Assembly (NCBI GenBank): GCA_902497095.1
Contig: CABVDD010000006.1
Location: forward strand, 1-63,787
Reading direction: 5' to 3'
From: an uncultured Faecalicoccus sp.
GTDB lineage: Bacteria > Bacillota_I > Bacilli_A > Erysipelotrichales > Erysipelotrichaceae
DNA: 63,787 bases
In this document: positions 51,749 to 61,513 of the stretch, piece after piece
Numbering within the stretch: position 1 is the first letter of the stretch
Layout: each line of letters starts with the position of its first letter
Translations under genes and position numbers: made by a program
The notes under the pieces: model-generated
Seen by the model: only the letters and a program-made list of their open reading frames with translations
Databases searched by the model: none
What the model was told of the DNA's origin: nothing

Positions 51749-53914
51749 ATGAGTATTTTAGAAACATTAAATAGTAAACAAAGAGAAGCGGCTTCGATTA
51801 CGGATTCGCACGTACGAATCATCGCTGGGGCCGGTAGTGGAAAAACACGTGTATTGATGGCTCGTATCGTTTATTTGGTTAAAGAATGTGGAGTATTTCC
51901 AAATCGAATCATGGCCATTACTTTTACAAACAAGGCAACCAATGAAATGAAAGAACGTCTGATGGCTCAATTAGGAAAAGAGGCATTGGCTGTGCGTATT
52001 TCAACGATTCACTCTTTATGTGTACGTATTTTACGTGAAGATGCGGACGCGATCGGATATCCTCGCTCTTTTACAATATTGGATAGTGATGATCAAAAAC
52101 AGATCCTTCGACCGATTTATAAAGCTATGGATTTGGACATCAAAGAATTAAATATGAACAAAGTTTTAGGTATGATTTCCGGATATAAAAGTGAGGATTT
52201 TAGTCCGGTACAAGCTTTAGAAATGGCTTTTACGAAAGAACAGGAAAATATTGCACATATTTATGAAAAATATGAAGAAAAGCGTAAGGAAATGAAAGCC
52301 ATGGATTTTAATGATCTTCTTCGAGAAGCATATCATCTGTTAAAGACGGAAGAATCGGTTCGTTTAAAATGGCAAAATCGTTTAGATTATATTCATGTGG
52401 ATGAGTTTCAGGATGTCGATCCTATTCAATATTCGATCATTCGTATGTTAACAGGAAAGCATGCCTTTTTATGTGTGGTAGGAGATCCTGATCAGACCAT
52501 TTATACATGGCGTGGAGCCAGTGTCGATATCATATTGCGCTTTGATAAAGATTTTCAGCCTTGTAAAAGCGTGATTTTGGATCAAAATTATCGTTCAACA
52601 CAACCGATCCTTGATGCCAGCAACGCTTTGATTCAATATAATGAAGATCGTATCAAGAAAGATCTTTTTACCCAAATTCCAGGACAGGACAAAATAGTTT
52701 TACATACTTGTGTTGATGATAATGAAGAACCATTATATGTGGCAAAAAAGATTCAGGAAGAACATCGCAATGGAACAGATTATAAAGATATGGCCATCTT
52801 ATATCGTTCTAACTTTTCTTCTCGTTCTTTTGAACGGGTTCTTCGTACGGTTTCTATTCCGTACCGTATTTATGGCGGTATTCGTTTCTATGAGCGACAG
52901 GAAATCAAAGATGCATTGGCATATTTAAAACTATGTACCAAACCGGAAGAAAGTGATCCTAAACAGTTATCTTTAGATTTGGCAGTCCTTCGTGTAATCA
53001 ATCAACCAAGACGTGGTATCGGACAAAAGTCCATTGAAAATTTGCGTGAAGAAGCAACTTTACGTGGTATTAATTTATATGAAGTATTAAAAGATCCACA
53101 GCAGATTTCTGGCTCTATCATTAAAAAGTGTTCTTCTTTTGTGAGCTTAATTGAAGATTTAAGACGGCAAAGAGATAATCTTTCTTTAGAGGATTTTCTG
53201 GATTATGTTTTAGAACAAAGCGGCTATAAAAAAATGTTACAAGAAGAAAATGAAGAAGATCGTTTAGAAAACTTAAAAGAACTCAAAAGCGATATTGCAC
53301 AGAGTTTGCAGGAAGACCCAGAAATGACATTAGAAAGTTATTTACAGGAAGTAAGTCTCTTTACTTCTCGGGCCAATGAAGAAAGTGCAAATTGTGTATC
53401 GCTGATGACTGTACATTCTGCTAAAGGTTTGGAATTTGATACAGTATTTGTGGTTAATTTTAATGATGGTGTTTTCCCAAGTACTCGTTCAATGGATGAA
53501 GGAGGAAGAAAAGCACTGGAAGAGGAAAGACGACTTTGTTACGTGGCGATGACACGAGCTAAGCGACATTTGTATATTACGTGGAATACAGGTTATAGCT
53601 ATATGTTAGATAAATATAAAGTACAAAGTCGTTTTATCATGGAAATTCCTGAAAATTGTACATATCAAGAGGGAAAAGAAAAAGAAGTAAAACGTGAAGA
53701 ACATCAGGTAGCTTCTATTGGTATTCCGTCTAAGAAATCAAAAGCGCCTTTTAAGGTCAAAGATCGTGTGACGCATGCGGTTTTTGGAGAGGGTATCGTA
53801 TTAAAGTTAGAGAATAATATCGCAACGATTGCCTTTAAACATCCTTACGGTATCAAGAAATTGAATGCTTTACATCCTTCAATCAAAAAGGCAAAGCATA
53901 AAGTCGTGTTATAA
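51749..53914 (+). CDS. pcrA: UvrD/PcrA-type 3'-5' DNA helicase
   Basis: A 721-residue superfamily 1 helicase: Walker A 'GAGSGKT' (27-33), motif II 'VDEFQDVD', motif III 'VVGDPDQTIYTWRGA', and motif VI 'CYVAMTRAKRHLY'. A C-terminal Tudor-like segment ('VKDRVTHAVFGEGIV') binds RNA polymerase in PcrA. It acts in repair and replication. GAGGTG sits before ATG 51749. It heads pcrA-ligA-camS-gatCAB, a standard Bacillota operon. Confidence 0.96.
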   Translation: MSILETLNSKQREAASITDSHVRIIAGAGSGKTRVLMARIVYLVKECGVFPNRIMAITFTNKATNEMKERLMAQLGKEALAVRISTIHSLCVRILREDADAIGYPRSFTILDSDDQKQILRPIYKAMDLDIKELNMNKVLGMISGYKSEDFSPVQALEMAFTKEQENIAHIYEKYEEKRKEMKAMDFNDLLREAYHLLKTEESVRLKWQNRLDYIHVDEFQDVDPIQYSIIRMLTGKHAFLCVVGDPDQTIYTWRGASVDIILRFDKDFQPCKSVILDQNYRSTQPILDASNALIQYNEDRIKKDLFTQIPGQDKIVLHTCVDDNEEPLYVAKKIQEEHRNGTDYKDMAILYRSNFSSRSFERVLRTVSIPYRIYGGIRFYERQEIKDALAYLKLCTKPEESDPKQLSLDLAVLRVINQPRRGIGQKSIENLREEATLRGINLYEVLKDPQQISGSIIKKCSSFVSLIEDLRRQRDNLSLEDFLDYVLEQSGYKKMLQEENEEDRLENLKELKSDIAQSLQEDPEMTLESYLQEVSLFTSRANEESANCVSLMTVHSAKGLEFDTVFVVNFNDGVFPSTRSMDEGGRKALEEERRLCYVAMTRAKRHLYITWNTGYSYMLDKYKVQSRFIMEIPENCTYQEGKEKEVKREEHQVASIGIPSKKSKAPFKVKDRVTHAVFGEGIVLKLENNIATIAFKHPYGIKKLNALHPSIKKAKHKVVL

Positions 53915-53916
53915 TA
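53908..53916 (+). promoter_or_regulatory. Extended -10 element at the pcrA-ligA junction
   Basis: TGTTATAAT overlaps the last codons of pcrA. If used, transcription begins near 53923, which supports the ligA start at 53932. Confidence 0.45.
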
Positions 53917-53931
53917 CAGATGGTGAAATGT

Positions 53932-55929
53932 ATGAATGATCAACAACGCATAGAAGAATTACGAAAACTTTTAGAAACATATTCTATTGAATATTATGTT
54001 TATGATAAACCTAGTATCTCAGATCAAGAATATGATCGCTTGATGCAGGAATTGATGGCTTTGGAAGAAAAACATCCGGAATTTTATGATCCGAATTCGC
54101 CTAGTCAGCGTATTATTGGAGCTGTGTTGGATGGCTTTGAAAAGGTAGAGCATCAATCACAGATGTTATCGCTGGGCAATGTGTTCAATTATGAAGAAAT
54201 TCAAGCTTTTGTACAGCGCATCCAGGAAAGTGTGCCAAATCCTGAATTTGTCGTAGAGTGTAAATATGATGGTTTGGCTATGTCTTTATTGTATGATGAT
54301 GGCCATTTTACACGAGCCGTAACGCGAGGTGATGGCTTTGTGGGAGAAGATGTTTCAAATAATATCCGTACAATAGGATCCATTCCTATGTATATTGAGG
54401 AAACAAGACATGTAGAGATTCGTGGCGAAGTTTATATGCCTAAAAAAAGTTTCGAAGATTTGAATGCGAAACAAGAAAAAGAAGGTAAAGCTTTGTTTGC
54501 CAATCCTAGAAATGCGGCGGCCGGTTCCATTCGACAATTAGATTCTTCCATTTGTGCCCAAAGAAAGTTGGATGCCTATTGGTATTACTTTCAAAATGCC
54601 GCAGATTTTGGCATTCTCACACAAGAAGAAGCTTTAGAAAAGATGGAACAAATGCATTTTAGAGTGAATCCGTTACGTAAAGTTTGTCACAATACAGCTC
54701 AGATTTGGGATTTTATTCAATCGATCCATGAACAAAGAGAAGATCTGCCCTATGAAATTGACGGGATGGTCATCAAACTAAACAGTCTACCAGATCAAGC
54801 GCGTTTAGGATCCACTGCCAAAGCACCTCGTTATGCGACTGCCTATAAATTTCCGGCGCAGGAAGTACAGACACGTTTAAAAGATATTACTATTACAGTG
54901 GGACGAACAGGAAAAATCACACCGAATGCGGTATTAGAGCCAGTACGAGTAGCTGGCACTACAGTCAGTGCAGCGCAGTTGCATAATGAAGATATGATTG
55001 CTTCTAAAGATTTGCGCATTGGCGATATAGTCGTTGTGCGAAAAGCTGGCGAAATTATTCCGGAAGTTGTCAGCAGTATTAAAGAAAGGCGAGATGGTAC
55101 GCAAAAACCCTATGTATTTCCTAAAGAATGTCCAGTTTGCGGTTCTAAATTAGTACGTTTAGAAGGAGAATCGGCTCATTATTGTATCAATCAAGATTGT
55201 CCGGCTCGTGTTGTCGAAAGTATGATTCATTTTGCTTCTCGTGATGCGATGGATATTGACTCTTTAGGTGATAAAAAAATTGAGCAGTTACATGAATTTG
55301 GCTTTTTAAATTCTATTGAAGATATATACTTTTTAAAAGAACATCGTCAACAATTATTAGAAAAACGTGGCTATCAGGTTAAGTCGGTAGATCATATGCT
55401 TGCGACTATTGAAGAAAGTAAAAAACAGCCATTAGGCATTTTATTGTATGGTTTAGGTATTCGCCAGGTGGGAAAGAAAGCAGCTATGATTTTGGCTAAG
55501 CATTTTGGTACCATGGATAATTTAAGAAAAGCGAGCTTAGAGGAATTGGTTGAAATTCGTGATATAGGACAAATTACGGCCGAGAGCATTCTTGCCTTCT
55601 TTCAGGAAGAAAAGAATATTCATTTAATCCAGGTCTTACAACAACAAGGACTGAACATGGAACAGGAAAAAGAAGAGGTACATGCTTCTTTGTTCAGTAA
55701 TAAGACGGTTGTATTAACTGGTACTTTAGAACACTATACGCGTACAGAAGCCAAGAAAATATTGGAATCATTAGGAGCTAATGTATCAGGCTCTGTTTCC
55801 AAAAAAACAGATTATGTCATTTATGGTACTGCAGCAGGATCTAAGTTGGATAAAGCCAGAAATTTAGGTGTAAGCTTGATGAGTGAAGAAGAATTTGTAC
55901 AGGAGGTCTCAAATGCATTGGAAGAATAG
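53932..55929 (+). CDS. ligA: NAD-dependent DNA ligase
   Basis: A 665-residue LigA: Ia domain, adenylation motif 'ECKYDGLAMSL' with the nucleophile Lys111, OB fold, zinc finger ('CPVCGSKL', 'CINQDCP'), helix-hairpin-helix repeats and a C-terminal BRCT domain ('NKTVVLTGTLEHYTR'). It seals nicks in replication and repair. ATG 53932 is preferred over ATG 53920, because GGTG lies between. It overlaps camS by 17 bp. Confidence 0.96.
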   Translation: MNDQQRIEELRKLLETYSIEYYVYDKPSISDQEYDRLMQELMALEEKHPEFYDPNSPSQRIIGAVLDGFEKVEHQSQMLSLGNVFNYEEIQAFVQRIQESVPNPEFVVECKYDGLAMSLLYDDGHFTRAVTRGDGFVGEDVSNNIRTIGSIPMYIEETRHVEIRGEVYMPKKSFEDLNAKQEKEGKALFANPRNAAAGSIRQLDSSICAQRKLDAYWYYFQNAADFGILTQEEALEKMEQMHFRVNPLRKVCHNTAQIWDFIQSIHEQREDLPYEIDGMVIKLNSLPDQARLGSTAKAPRYATAYKFPAQEVQTRLKDITITVGRTGKITPNAVLEPVRVAGTTVSAAQLHNEDMIASKDLRIGDIVVVRKAGEIIPEVVSSIKERRDGTQKPYVFPKECPVCGSKLVRLEGESAHYCINQDCPARVVESMIHFASRDAMDIDSLGDKKIEQLHEFGFLNSIEDIYFLKEHRQQLLEKRGYQVKSVDHMLATIEESKKQPLGILLYGLGIRQVGKKAAMILAKHFGTMDNLRKASLEELVEIRDIGQITAESILAFFQEEKNIHLIQVLQQQGLNMEQEKEEVHASLFSNKTVVLTGTLEHYTRTEAKKILESLGANVSGSVSKKTDYVIYGTAAGSKLDKARNLGVSLMSEEEFVQEVSNALEE

Positions 55930-56986
55930 TCTATGTATATTTATGACATTGGTATTGCTTTGTGGATGTAGTTCTGTATCAAATTCAAATCAGTTAAATC
56001 CAATTGGTGAAGAAGAATATGCGGCAATTCAACCTTATGAAAGTAGTGATGCACGAATCAAACATGCTTCATTGATGGGAGATACAGAAACACGGTTTCG
56101 CATGGAACAAGGTTTGATGGATCTTTCAAAAACGTATTTTCCTTGTACAAAAGTAGCTTATAAAACTCAGGAATTTCTTGATTATGATGAATTAGATGCG
56201 ACAGATGGCTCCAGAGGATTATTAGGAACAAATCGTGATGAAAATCCTAATGGTTTAAATCCCAGTCCAGATGAAGGATTTAATACTGGAAACGGAACAG
56301 TAAGCGGGGCTGTGATTCTAGTAGATCTCTATGAATTGGATTGGTATGCAGATGATGAACTGCAGGGGATTTCAATTGCCATGGTGGTAAATGATGCCCT
56401 GGAAGATGAAAATGGAAAAACTGTAGAAATAACTAAGAGTCGTATGCAGAATTATCTGGAAGTAACTTCAGGACATTTGGTCAGCTATATGCGGGAACGT
56501 TTTAATTCTATTACTTCCAATGTCCCGATTTATGTAGCATGTTTTTCTTTGGATAATGCATCTGATGGTTTAGGTTCTTATATTTATCAAGGTTATTTTG
56601 AAGGAGCGCAGGGGGAATTCTCAAAGTTGGATCTAACTTGGATCGAAGTACCTGGTTCTGCCTTTAGTGATGTAGATGCCGATATGGCTGCTCAATTTGC
56701 GGAATATCAAAATGAGCTCAGCAGCGTTCTTGTCGATTATTCATATTTGGTTGGAGAAGCCACTGTAGAAGATGATAAAGTAATACAGTTGAACATGACT
56801 TTGACAGCACATGGGAAGACTGCCAGTGAAATTTTGGCGATTACACAAGCGGCCAGTGAAAAATTAGACGTTTTTACAGAAGCTACATGTACTTATAAGG
56901 TGGAAATTATAACGGATGTAGGTACATACGCGATGATGTCAAAGGATTCTGGCAGTGATGAGGTCCATGTGATGACCATGCAGTAA
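55913..56986 (+). CDS. camS: CamS-family sex pheromone lipoprotein
   Basis: A 357-residue lipoprotein with lipobox LCGC (Cys19) and the CamS/YerH pattern ('DARIKHASLMGDTETRFRM', 'RGLLGTNRDENP', 'GLNPSPDEGFNTGNGTVSG'). In enterococci and staphylococci the signal peptide of such proteins yields a peptide pheromone. Whether that holds here is unknown, and the mature protein has no assigned function. AGGAGG within ligA serves ATG 55913; the longer in-frame start at 55883 lacks a lipoprotein signal. Confidence 0.9.
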   Translation: MHWKNSLCIFMTLVLLCGCSSVSNSNQLNPIGEEEYAAIQPYESSDARIKHASLMGDTETRFRMEQGLMDLSKTYFPCTKVAYKTQEFLDYDELDATDGSRGLLGTNRDENPNGLNPSPDEGFNTGNGTVSGAVILVDLYELDWYADDELQGISIAMVVNDALEDENGKTVEITKSRMQNYLEVTSGHLVSYMRERFNSITSNVPIYVACFSLDNASDGLGSYIYQGYFEGAQGEFSKLDLTWIEVPGSAFSDVDADMAAQFAEYQNELSSVLVDYSYLVGEATVEDDKVIQLNMTLTAHGKTASEILAITQAASEKLDVFTEATCTYKVEIITDVGTYAMMSKDSGSDEVHVMTMQ

Positions 56987-56990
56987 GCGT

Positions 56991-57272
56991 ATGAAAAAAG
57001 ATATCATAAAAGCATTAGAAAAAGAGGTCCGTATTGAAATAACGGATCCACAATATGAAGAAATAGAAGAAGAATTGCATAAGATGGAAGAAATTGCTTT
57101 TGCTTTTTCAAAAATAGATACGACAGATGTAGAGCCGATGGTTCGCTGCTTTGATACAGAGCCTATTTTTAGAAAAGAAGATCAGATACAGATCTTGACA
57201 CAAGAAGAGGCTTTAGAAAATGCGAAATATGTAGAAGATGGGTATATAGAAATGGCCAGGGTGGTGAAATGA
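56991..57272 (+). CDS. gatC: Aspartyl/glutamyl-tRNA amidotransferase subunit C
   Basis: A 93-residue GatC, recognised by 'LEKEVRIEITDPQYEEIEEEL', 'TTDVEPMVRCF' and its place before gatA. It threads around GatA and GatB and stabilises the complex that converts Glu-tRNA-Gln or Asp-tRNA-Asn to the amide form. ATGA overlap with gatA. Confidence 0.88.
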   Translation: MKKDIIKALEKEVRIEITDPQYEEIEEELHKMEEIAFAFSKIDTTDVEPMVRCFDTEPIFRKEDQIQILTQEEALENAKYVEDGYIEMARVVK

Positions 57273-58585
57273 TGCCCCTAATAAAAGAAAACGTAATAAA
57301 ACAATGTGAATTAGCGCAACAAAAGACACAGGCAATTGTGTCTTTTGTTGTACCTGAGATCCAGGATCAAGGAAATTTGAAAAACTTGCGAATTGCTTTA
57401 AAAGATAGTATTTCTTTAAAAGACTATCCTTTACAGGCAGGTTCTAAAATATTGGAAGGTTATAAAAGCCCATATGATGCAACAATAGTAATAAAGATAA
57501 AACAGGCGGGAGGCTGTATTGTTGCCAAGACTGCTATGGATGAATTAGGTATGGGCGGTTCAGGAAATAATGATATACATGGACCTGTGATCAATCCATG
57601 GGATGACAGACGAATTACAGGAGGAAGCAGTAGTGGATGTGCTGCATTGGTCGCTTGTGATGGTGCTGATGTTGCGGTGGGAACCGATACCGGTGATAGT
57701 ATTCGAAAACCGGCCAGCTATACTGGACTGGTGGGGCTTAAGCCAACGTATGGAAAAATTTCTCGTTTTGGTATTGTACCGTATGCCAGTTCTATGGATA
57801 CAGTTGGTATTATTGCACAAACACTACAACAGGCTCAAATTCTTTATGATGTTTTACAAGGACAAGATCCATATGACCTTATGACGTATTTACCGAAATC
57901 TTTAGAAGAAGATTCTAAAACGATGCAAAGAAAATTTAAATTAGGTGTATTTGATTCTTTGATCGAATATGCAGATCCATATCTAAAAAAACAATTACAG
58001 ATTTTAATCGACCATATTGAAAAACGAATGGAAGTAAAACGTGTCTATATGCCACACGATCTTTTAGAACTGATAGATTCAGTATATACAGTTATTGCCA
58101 ACGCAGAAGCCTGCAGCAACCATGCCAACTTAGATGGTCTTCGTTTTGGATGGCAAAGGCGAGAAGAAAGCATAGAAGAAACACGAGCATCAGGATTTTC
58201 CCTGGAAGTTAAAAAAAGATTTATGTCAGGAGCATATGCACTTCATAAAGAAAACCAGGATCGTCTTTTTATCAAAGCACACAAAATACGAAGAAAAATA
58301 GTGGATGCTTATGCATTTATGTTTAAGGAAGTGGATATCATTATTTCTTTGACCACACCAGACATTGCTCCATTGCTTACAGAATATGAAGAAAACTCTT
58401 CAATAGCGCTGTCTTACTTGAAACTTTCTAATTTTTCTGGATATCCTGCTATTTCTATTCCTTTTGGGAAAAAAGATGGTCTTCCTTTTGGCCTTCATTT
58501 GGCAGCTAAACCATGTATGGAGACAACCTTGTTTAAAGCTGCAAACGATTTGCAGAGTATTATTATGGAGATGCAATATGTATAA
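57269..58585 (+). CDS. gatA: Glu-tRNA(Gln) amidotransferase subunit A
   Basis: A 438-residue amidase-signature protein that releases ammonia from glutamine. The Lys of the triad is K45 in 'ALKDSISL', the cis-Ser is in 'GGSSSG' (S120/S121), and the nucleophile is S144 in 'GTDTGDSIRKPAS'. The family standard there is GGSIRQPA, so Gly is replaced by Asp and Gln by Lys. At 438 residues it is also shorter than the usual ~485. Operon position leaves no doubt about the role, although the enzyme may be divergent. Confidence 0.92.
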   Translation: MMPLIKENVIKQCELAQQKTQAIVSFVVPEIQDQGNLKNLRIALKDSISLKDYPLQAGSKILEGYKSPYDATIVIKIKQAGGCIVAKTAMDELGMGGSGNNDIHGPVINPWDDRRITGGSSSGCAALVACDGADVAVGTDTGDSIRKPASYTGLVGLKPTYGKISRFGIVPYASSMDTVGIIAQTLQQAQILYDVLQGQDPYDLMTYLPKSLEEDSKTMQRKFKLGVFDSLIEYADPYLKKQLQILIDHIEKRMEVKRVYMPHDLLELIDSVYTVIANAEACSNHANLDGLRFGWQRREESIEETRASGFSLEVKKRFMSGAYALHKENQDRLFIKAHKIRRKIVDAYAFMFKEVDIIISLTTPDIAPLLTEYEENSSIALSYLKLSNFSGYPAISIPFGKKDGLPFGLHLAAKPCMETTLFKAANDLQSIIMEMQYV

Positions 58586-59963
58586 AATACATATAGGAAT
58601 TGAGATTCATTGTGCTTTGGCAACAAAGACAAAAATGTTTTCTTCAGCTTACATCGTACAAGATCAAGATGCCAATACATCCTTGGATATCATTGATCTG
58701 GCTTTGCCTGGATATTTGCCGACCATCAATAAAAAAGCAGTAGAATATGGTATTCTTGCCTGCGAGGCTTTACATTGTACAATCGATCCGATCTTGCGTT
58801 TTGATCGAAAAAATTATTTTTATCCAGATCTTCCAAAAGGGTTTCAAATTACGCAACAGTTTCATCCACTAGGCAAAAATGGTTTTATTATCATCGATGG
58901 AGAAAAAGTAGAAATTGAGCGTGTACATCTAGAAGAAGATACCGCAAAGATGATTCATACAGCACAAAGTACAAAAATTGATTTTAATCGGTGTGGCATA
59001 CCTTTATTAGAAATTGTCAGTAGTTCTCAAATTCATTCGATCGATCAGGCTTGTGCCTATGTTAAAGCTCTTCAACAACGATTAATATATCTTGGTATAA
59101 GTCAAGGAAGAATGGATAAAGGACAACTTCGATGTGATATCAATGTTTCTTTAAGTAAAGATGCTTTTTTGCTGGGAGAAAAAGTGGAGATAAAGAATAT
59201 CAATTCTATATCTCATATTCGTCAGGCATTAGAATACGAGATTGAAAGGCAGACATCTCTTTTAAACCAGAATAAAAAAATTGATAGTCAGACACGTCGT
59301 TTTGATGAAAAGACAAAAACAACCGTATTACTTCGTAAAAAAGAAACACAAAAAGACTATCGTTATTTTCCAGAACCAAATTTACCAGCGTTTCATTTAG
59401 ATAAAAACTGGATTCAGGATATAATAGATAAACGTCCGTTATATCCAGAAGAAATATTAGATCTTTTGAAAAAACAGGGCATTCCGGATCGACAAGCGCA
59501 AAGTTTACTTGGACAAAAAGATTTGACGGATTTCTATTTTGCCGTTATAAAATATACAGAACGAAAAAAAGATGTGCTTCATATCTTGTTAAGTGATATT
59601 CGAAACTGGATAAAAAACAATGAAGTATCTTTGTGTGACATAGACCCAGTGGCATTCGCATGGGTCATTGATCAAAGAGCAGAAAATTTTTCTATGTCTA
59701 AAATTCGTGAATGGATATTTGATCTTTTAAAAGGAAAAGATGTCAAAAAGGAAGTTGAAAAAGCTATTCGGCAACGTCCTGATTCGCAGATGATCGAAAA
59801 CTGGATCGAACAAGTTTGTCAGAATAATCAAAAAAGTATTGATGATTATCGACATGGAAAAAAACGTGCTTTATCTTATTTGGTAGGGCAGGTCATAAAG
59901 TGTTCAAAAGGACAGGCTGATCCGATCGATGTAGAAAAAAGACTTCGTGAAAAGTTAAAATAA
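58578..59963 (+). CDS. gatB: Glu-tRNA(Gln) amidotransferase subunit B
   Basis: A 461-residue GatB that phosphorylates the tRNA-bound glutamate and amidates it. 'HIGIEIHCALATKTKMFSSA', 'FDRKNYFYPDLPKGFQI' and 'GQLRCDINVSL' are the conserved kinase-like core; a YqeY-like tail binds tRNA. ATG 58578 follows GGAGATG and overlaps gatA by 8 bp; the in-frame start at 58464 is inside gatA. With GatC and GatA it completes the indirect Gln/Asn pathway. Confidence 0.95.
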   Translation: MYKIHIGIEIHCALATKTKMFSSAYIVQDQDANTSLDIIDLALPGYLPTINKKAVEYGILACEALHCTIDPILRFDRKNYFYPDLPKGFQITQQFHPLGKNGFIIIDGEKVEIERVHLEEDTAKMIHTAQSTKIDFNRCGIPLLEIVSSSQIHSIDQACAYVKALQQRLIYLGISQGRMDKGQLRCDINVSLSKDAFLLGEKVEIKNINSISHIRQALEYEIERQTSLLNQNKKIDSQTRRFDEKTKTTVLLRKKETQKDYRYFPEPNLPAFHLDKNWIQDIIDKRPLYPEEILDLLKKQGIPDRQAQSLLGQKDLTDFYFAVIKYTERKKDVLHILLSDIRNWIKNNEVSLCDIDPVAFAWVIDQRAENFSMSKIREWIFDLLKGKDVKKEVEKAIRQRPDSQMIENWIEQVCQNNQKSIDDYRHGKKRALSYLVGQVIKCSKGQADPIDVEKRLREKLK

Positions 59964-59980
59964 GAACAGGAGGAAACTAA

Positions 59981-61063
59981 ATGAAGAAAGCAAATGCGCC
60001 AAGCAAGATAAAGTGGCTATGGATTGTATTATTGTTATTGGTTTTATTGGCAGCTGCTGGATATGGTGCGTATTATTTTTATTTTGTTCCGGAAAATCAA
60101 GGTCAATTAATAGAAGGCATACTGGGTTTGGTTTATACAAATTATGTACAGATTTTAGTCTCGTTAGCAGCTATTATCATTATGTCATTTGTTGCAGGAA
60201 TGATTTTGTCAAATCATAAAGAAGAAAAGAAAAGCCTGCGTTTTCTAACCGTTTTGATTTGTTTGATTCCTGCCTTCCTTGTAGTTTTCTTTTTGTTGAA
60301 AGAGCCTTTAATGGATGTGGCTTCTATTCAAAATCCAAGAACTGTATTGTTGTCAAATGTTGTTTTGGAAAAGACTAAAGGAGAATATGATATATCCGGA
60401 ACGGATCAAGATGGGCATATTCGAACATATAGGATCAATGAAGATCGCTGGAATACTCTTTATGAAAAGTGGGATGAAAAAGAAGATGTCTTTGCACAAG
60501 TAAAGATTTTTCCAAATACACAAATCGTACATTCTGTAAAAGTAGAGGAGTATTTATCACAATCTGCCATAGATAAACTGGCTATGACAAATCGTTTGTC
60601 GGATGCTTGGCAGGATATGCAAATACAGATCGATAACCAAGTTTATACTCTGCAAGAACCACTTTCTTCATTAACGCAAAGTGGTTGGAGCATTCAACAG
60701 ACGGAGTATGAGGCTCAAAAACGTGCCAATTTAGAAGCTGGAAAGAGCCTGGAACTCAATCTGGAAAACAAAAATGGAATGCAGATGCTTGTGACGGTTA
60801 CCAATACAACAGATCAGACAATGGAAACCAATCAGGCAACGATCACAAAAATCGTGGTACATCGTATGAATTCAGGAATGCATATGATGTTAGCCGGCAA
60901 AATCGTATTAGGTTGGAGCCATCAAGATACAGTAAAAGAATTGTATGGGGAACCAACTTCTTCCAAAGAAGATCAGCTGCAATACCAAGAAGAGAATAAG
61001 ACATTAAATCTGACATTTAGTGATCAGGGTGTTTTAGAAGAAATTGAAATGTCTGTAAAGTAA
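59981..61063 (+). CDS. Membrane protein of unknown function with BamE-like C-terminus
   Basis: A 360-residue protein with three membrane helices in the first 110 residues ('WLWIVLLLLVLLAAAGYGAYY', a second near 50-75, a third near 88-107) and a large domain presumed outside. Its last 65 residues ('MLAGKIVLGWSHQDTVKELYGEPTS') resemble SmpA/OmlA-type small folds. AGGAGG precedes the ATG, and it is the last gene behind gatB. Function unknown. Confidence 0.7.
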   Translation: MKKANAPSKIKWLWIVLLLLVLLAAAGYGAYYFYFVPENQGQLIEGILGLVYTNYVQILVSLAAIIIMSFVAGMILSNHKEEKKSLRFLTVLICLIPAFLVVFFLLKEPLMDVASIQNPRTVLLSNVVLEKTKGEYDISGTDQDGHIRTYRINEDRWNTLYEKWDEKEDVFAQVKIFPNTQIVHSVKVEEYLSQSAIDKLAMTNRLSDAWQDMQIQIDNQVYTLQEPLSSLTQSGWSIQQTEYEAQKRANLEAGKSLELNLENKNGMQMLVTVTNTTDQTMETNQATITKIVVHRMNSGMHMMLAGKIVLGWSHQDTVKELYGEPTSSKEDQLQYQEENKTLNLTFSDQGVLEEIEMSVK

Positions 61064-61086
61064 ACCTGTTTTATGCAGGTTTTTTT
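61062..61086 (+). terminator. Terminator of the pcrA-gatB operon
   Basis: A 7-bp stem (61062-61068 with 61076-61082), 7-nt loop and T-run. Confidence 0.85.
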
Positions 61087-61087
61087 C

Positions 61088-61124
61088 TTTACATCTGTTT
61101 TATACTGTTATATACTGTTTATAG
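61088..61124 (+). promoter_or_regulatory. GntR/ABC operon promoter with three tandem 10-bp repeats
   Basis: TTTACA (61088-61093), 17-bp spacer, TATACT (61111-61116). Three direct repeats beginning CTGTT stand in register at 61095, 61105 and 61115, one helical turn apart, covering the spacer, the -10 box and the start region. They look like a repressor array. Confidence 0.65.
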
Positions 61125-61139
61125 AAAGAGAGCGGTAGT

Positions 61140-61511
61140 ATGCATCTTATCATTAATCATTCGTCTATGATTCCTATTTATGAGCAAATCGTTGAACAAA
61201 TCAAAAAAGGAATATTGAAACAAGAATTAAAAGAAAATCAGGCTTTGCCCTCAGTTCGGGGCTTATCAAAAGAATTAAAGATCAGTGCATTGACAGTTAA
61301 AAAGGCATATGATGCTCTTGAAAATGAAGGATTTATTTGTACAGTGCATGGAAAGGGAAGTTATGTTGCTTCTATCAATCCGCAACTTGTTTTAGAAGAA
61401 CAAAGAAAAGAGCTTGAACAAGATTTGGAGAAAATTATACAGAAGGCAAAACGATTTGAAATAGATAAAGAGGAAATCAAAGAAATGTTTTTACTTTTAT
61501 TGGAGGAATAA
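61140..61511 (+). CDS. GntR-family regulator, YtrA type
   Basis: A 123-residue repressor: an N-terminal winged helix ('PIYEQIVEQIKKGI', 'LPSVRGLSKELKISALTVKKAYDALENEGF') and a short helical dimerisation tail as in YtrA. YtrA-type regulators sit at the head of ABC exporter operons and respond to cell-wall antibiotics. It is 2 bp before the ATPase gene, and it probably binds the repeats in its own promoter. Confidence 0.9.
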   Translation: MHLIINHSSMIPIYEQIVEQIKKGILKQELKENQALPSVRGLSKELKISALTVKKAYDALENEGFICTVHGKGSYVASINPQLVLEEQRKELEQDLEKIIQKAKRFEIDKEEIKEMFLLLLEE

Positions 61512-61513
61512 AC

